NCBI RefSeq assembly: GCF_017353185.1
Contig: NZ_JAFMYV010000002.1
Span: 124,001 to 188,000, forward strand
Reading direction: 5' to 3'
Length of the DNA: 64,000 nt
DNA from: Fibrella rubiginis
Lineage (GTDB): Bacteria; Bacteroidota; Bacteroidia; Cytophagales; Spirosomataceae
The notes under the pieces were generated by a model that ran no database searches, was not told where the DNA came from, and saw only the letters and a program-made list of their open reading frames with translations. Below, piece by piece: positions 61,887 through 64,000 of the stretch (within the stretch, counting starts at the first letter, position 1; each line of letters starts with the position of its first letter). The position numbers and the translations under genes were made by a program.

Positions 61887-63656
61887 ATGAAAAAACACCT
61901 CTACCTCATGGCTATGCTGTGTAGCCAACTGGCTTTTGGCCAAACCAACATGGTTGTTACCAACGCCACCGCCGACGCCGTCATGGCCGGTAACTATTCA
62001 CCCGCCAACTACAGTTCGGGCATCACGGCCACCCCAGCCACCATTTCTGCCGATCTGAATCAATCCATCTCGCCCGACTCAGTAAAGGCCTATGTGCGCA
62101 AATTAGCGGGCTTTGGCACCCGCCAGACCAACACGCTGTTTAATACTTCGACGACAACCGGCCTGGGCGCGGCCAACAATTGGGTCGAAAGCAAATTCAA
62201 ACAACTCAGCGCCCTGCGCAATAACCGGCTGCTGGTATCGCGCATGACCTACAGCGCAACCATCTGCTCGTCGACGAAGACCTACAGCGAGGTGTTCGCC
62301 GTATTGCCCGGCACCGACCTGACCGACAAGTCGTTTATCATTGTGGAAGGGCATATTGACTCGCGTTGCGAAGATGGCTGCAATATCACCTGCAACGCGC
62401 CGGGGGTATCGGATAACGCTACGGGTTCGGCGCTGGTACTGGAAACGGCGCGTGTGCTGTCGAAATACAACTTCAAGGCCACCATCGTTTTTCTGCTGAC
62501 AACGGGCGAAGAGCAGGGTTTGTATGGCAGCACGGCCTTCGCCAACTATTCGTCGGCCAAGGGCCGGGCCATTCGGATGGTGCTCGACAACGACATTGCC
62601 GGCACCACGCTCTGCGGTCCCTGCTCGTCGGCACCGTCGTGTACATCCGGCAACGTGGCCACCAACAGCATCCGGATTTTCTCGTACGGCAGCGCCAGCT
62701 CGATTCATAAGCAACTGGCCCGCTATGTCAAGCTCGAATACAACGAACAGATCAAACCTGTTGCTGCTTTGCCCATGACCATCAACATCATGGCTACCGA
62801 AGACCGTACCGGTCGTTCAAGCGACCATGTGCCATTCCGCAGCAAAGGCTACGCGGCAGTGCGGATGATTTCGCAAAACGAAAATGGCGACGGATCAGGC
62901 ACTTGCGGCATTGTTCACTCGGTGAAAGACAACGAACAGATCGACACCAACAACGACGGCATTTACGATGATTTCAGCGTTGATTTCTATTACCTCGCCC
63001 GCAATGCCGTCATCAACGCCAACGCCCTGGCGATGGCTGCGCAGTCGGTGAAAGCTCCCACCTCGTTTACTGCCAGCTACGTAGCTACCAACCAGTTGTC
63101 GCTTACCATTACCGACGCCAGCAACGCCCCCAGCTACCGGATTGCCCTGCGGTCGCTGACCAACGACTGGGATTCGGTCTACACGGTTACCACCAAAACA
63201 CCCACCATCGGGTATCCGGGCAACAGCAGCACGGTGCGGTATGTGAGTGTGGCGGCCGTCAACGCAGCAGGTGTTGAAAGCCTGTTTTTAAACGAATTGT
63301 CGGTGACGGTGCCTGCTGGTGCTACAACCGTTGCGGCCACCCGGACAGCGAAACAATCGCTGCTCGACGTTTCGGCTAATCAACTTGGTATCAGTGTACT
63401 GCCCAACTACCCCAACCCCTTCGACGAGTCGACCTATGTTGTGCTCAGGAATGAAAGCGATACCCATTACAAAAATGCGTTTCTGACAATCAGAAAGAGT
63501 GACGGAACGGTGGTAGAACGCCGGAAGATCGAGGTGCGGGAGGGCATCAACGAGTACCGGTTCAGCTACAAAAACGAGGGTAGAATCGAGACGTTCTATT
63601 ACACGATCGAAGCCGACGACCGGCTTATCGGCACCCGGCGGATGATGACCCGGTAG
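61887..63656 (+). CDS. T9SS-exported M28 zinc peptidase
   Basis: 589 residues with signal peptide (cleaved near AFGQT). M28 aminopeptidase core with metal ligands in EGHIDSR, SDNATGSA, TGEEQGLYGS and NDIAG, plus the closing SSDHVPF His. A FN3-like domain (about 385-470) follows, then a type A sorting domain opening LPNYPNPFDESTYVVL at about 505. Cys-rich patches (CEDGCNITCNAPG, CGPCSSAPSC) suggest disulphides. Extracellular or surface-bound, likely nutritional. Confidence 0.9.
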   Translation: MKKHLYLMAMLCSQLAFGQTNMVVTNATADAVMAGNYSPANYSSGITATPATISADLNQSISPDSVKAYVRKLAGFGTRQTNTLFNTSTTTGLGAANNWVESKFKQLSALRNNRLLVSRMTYSATICSSTKTYSEVFAVLPGTDLTDKSFIIVEGHIDSRCEDGCNITCNAPGVSDNATGSALVLETARVLSKYNFKATIVFLLTTGEEQGLYGSTAFANYSSAKGRAIRMVLDNDIAGTTLCGPCSSAPSCTSGNVATNSIRIFSYGSASSIHKQLARYVKLEYNEQIKPVAALPMTINIMATEDRTGRSSDHVPFRSKGYAAVRMISQNENGDGSGTCGIVHSVKDNEQIDTNNDGIYDDFSVDFYYLARNAVINANALAMAAQSVKAPTSFTASYVATNQLSLTITDASNAPSYRIALRSLTNDWDSVYTVTTKTPTIGYPGNSSTVRYVSVAAVNAAGVESLFLNELSVTVPAGATTVAATRTAKQSLLDVSANQLGISVLPNYPNPFDESTYVVLRNESDTHYKNAFLTIRKSDGTVVERRKIEVREGINEYRFSYKNEGRIETFYYTIEADDRLIGTRRMMTR

Positions 63657-63679
63657 TAGCCTGATACATAACAACCAGT

Positions 63680-63739
63680 ACAAAGCCGCCCCGCCAAGCT
63701 GACCTTATTACGTAGGTCAGCTTGGCGGGGCGGCTTTGT
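63680..63739. repeat. Inverted repeat H17, probable terminator of the M28 gene
   Basis: Perfect 26-bp arms 63680-63705 and 63714-63739, loop 8 nt, starting 24 nt after the stop. GC-rich stem followed by TTGTTTTG. Confidence 0.9.
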
Positions 63740-63848
63740 TGTTTTGCGCGATAGCCGGATCCGTTAACTGATTGTAGCAGGTCTGTAACGTTGTTGCTGG
63801 CCGCAGAAAGGGGCACTTGCTTCGTTCGGGGTTGAGCGTGGGGTAGAC

Positions 63849-63881
63849 AAAAGGCTGCCGACGGAGATCAGCAGCCTTTTT
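63849..63881 (+). terminator. Intrinsic-type hairpin near the window end
   Basis: Stem AAAAGGCTGC/GCAGCCTTTT (63849-63858/63871-63880), loop 12 nt, T run. No gene in 63740-63848 that it would serve; it may end a gene on the other strand beyond the window, or a small RNA. Confidence 0.6.
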
Positions 63882-64000
63882 CGGGTACGTCATTAATGTG
63901 TGGATTGGCAGCGGAAAGCACTCGTTCTGCCCGATCAGTGATTCGAACAGAACGACCCGTTTGGGTAAGTCAAAAGTCCACCAAGCCGCGCCCCTGGGCT

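Noticed and set aside
63925..64000. Possible minus-strand tRNA at the window end, because of GTTCGAATC near 63943 and TTTTGACTT near 63975
   Set aside because: The bases on either side of the T-loop-like string do not form a T stem, the acceptor ends do not pair beyond GCCC, and the window ends too soon to test the rest.

Overview
The window looks like a GC-rich member of the Bacteroidota, order Cytophagales (Spirosoma/Fibrella-like; inferred from gene content, not from a marker search). The signs are: secreted proteins with type IX secretion C-terminal sorting domains (ends of the genes at 47607-51260 and 61887-63656); two PorG-like (DUF6089) outer-membrane proteins next to NAD kinase; MenA; FAS1, YceI and SusD-free lipoprotein repertoire typical of the group; start sites without Shine-Dalgarno sequences; and several promoters matching the Bacteroidota TAnnTTTG box. 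Most of the window is ordinary chromosome.

Layout. 1-8 kb: ParC (cut by the window edge), an ABC exporter, peptidase T, an MtfA-like M90 peptidase and serine dehydratase. 8-11.5 kb: a GH113-like lipoprotein, then an AT-rich pair (alpha/beta hydrolase, Crp/Fnr regulator) and a small graveyard holding a XisI-like pseudogene joined to a degenerate second copy of the polA 3' end. 11.5-26.5 kb: polA, FAS1 lipoprotein, Rad52-like annealing protein, GH20 hexosaminidase, FAD oxidoreductase, pabA-hydrolase-CBS-nadK-DUF6089-DUF6089-M23. 26.5-34.8 kb: small membrane protein, FKBP, cca, YrdC-like, a secreted unknown, argS, gpx, menA. 34.9-39.2 kb: RND adaptor and pump. 39.2-43 kb: pdxH, a DUF349 protein, and a decaying tandem array of a tRNA-Thr plus terminator unit. 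43-47.3 kb: an ABC-2 type efflux operon with its TetR regulator. 47.6-55.2 kb: a very large T9SS-exported glycosidase, a beta-propeller lipoprotein, and an AT-rich propeller-YceI fusion. 55.5-61.3 kb: a complete RND tripartite efflux operon. 61.9-63.7 kb: a T9SS-exported M28 peptidase.

The most unusual feature is not a gene. Seventeen gaps between genes, mostly in the first 36 kb, each hold one long, nearly perfect inverted repeat (arms about 26-67 bp, one composite of about 370 bp overall, loops often 3-32 nt). They occur in tandem, convergent and divergent gaps, so they cannot all be terminators. Many arms are themselves degenerate tandem repeats with a 7-9 bp period. Modules are shared between otherwise unrelated hairpins, and small GC-rich insertions recur, in one case at mirror positions in both arms. 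Several swallow the upstream stop codon, and five end 14-17 nt before the downstream start codon. A flipped terminator loop and a terminator built from a tRNA anticodon arm suggest that hairpin-templated copying is active in this genome. No transcript or comparative data were available; the mechanism and role are inference.
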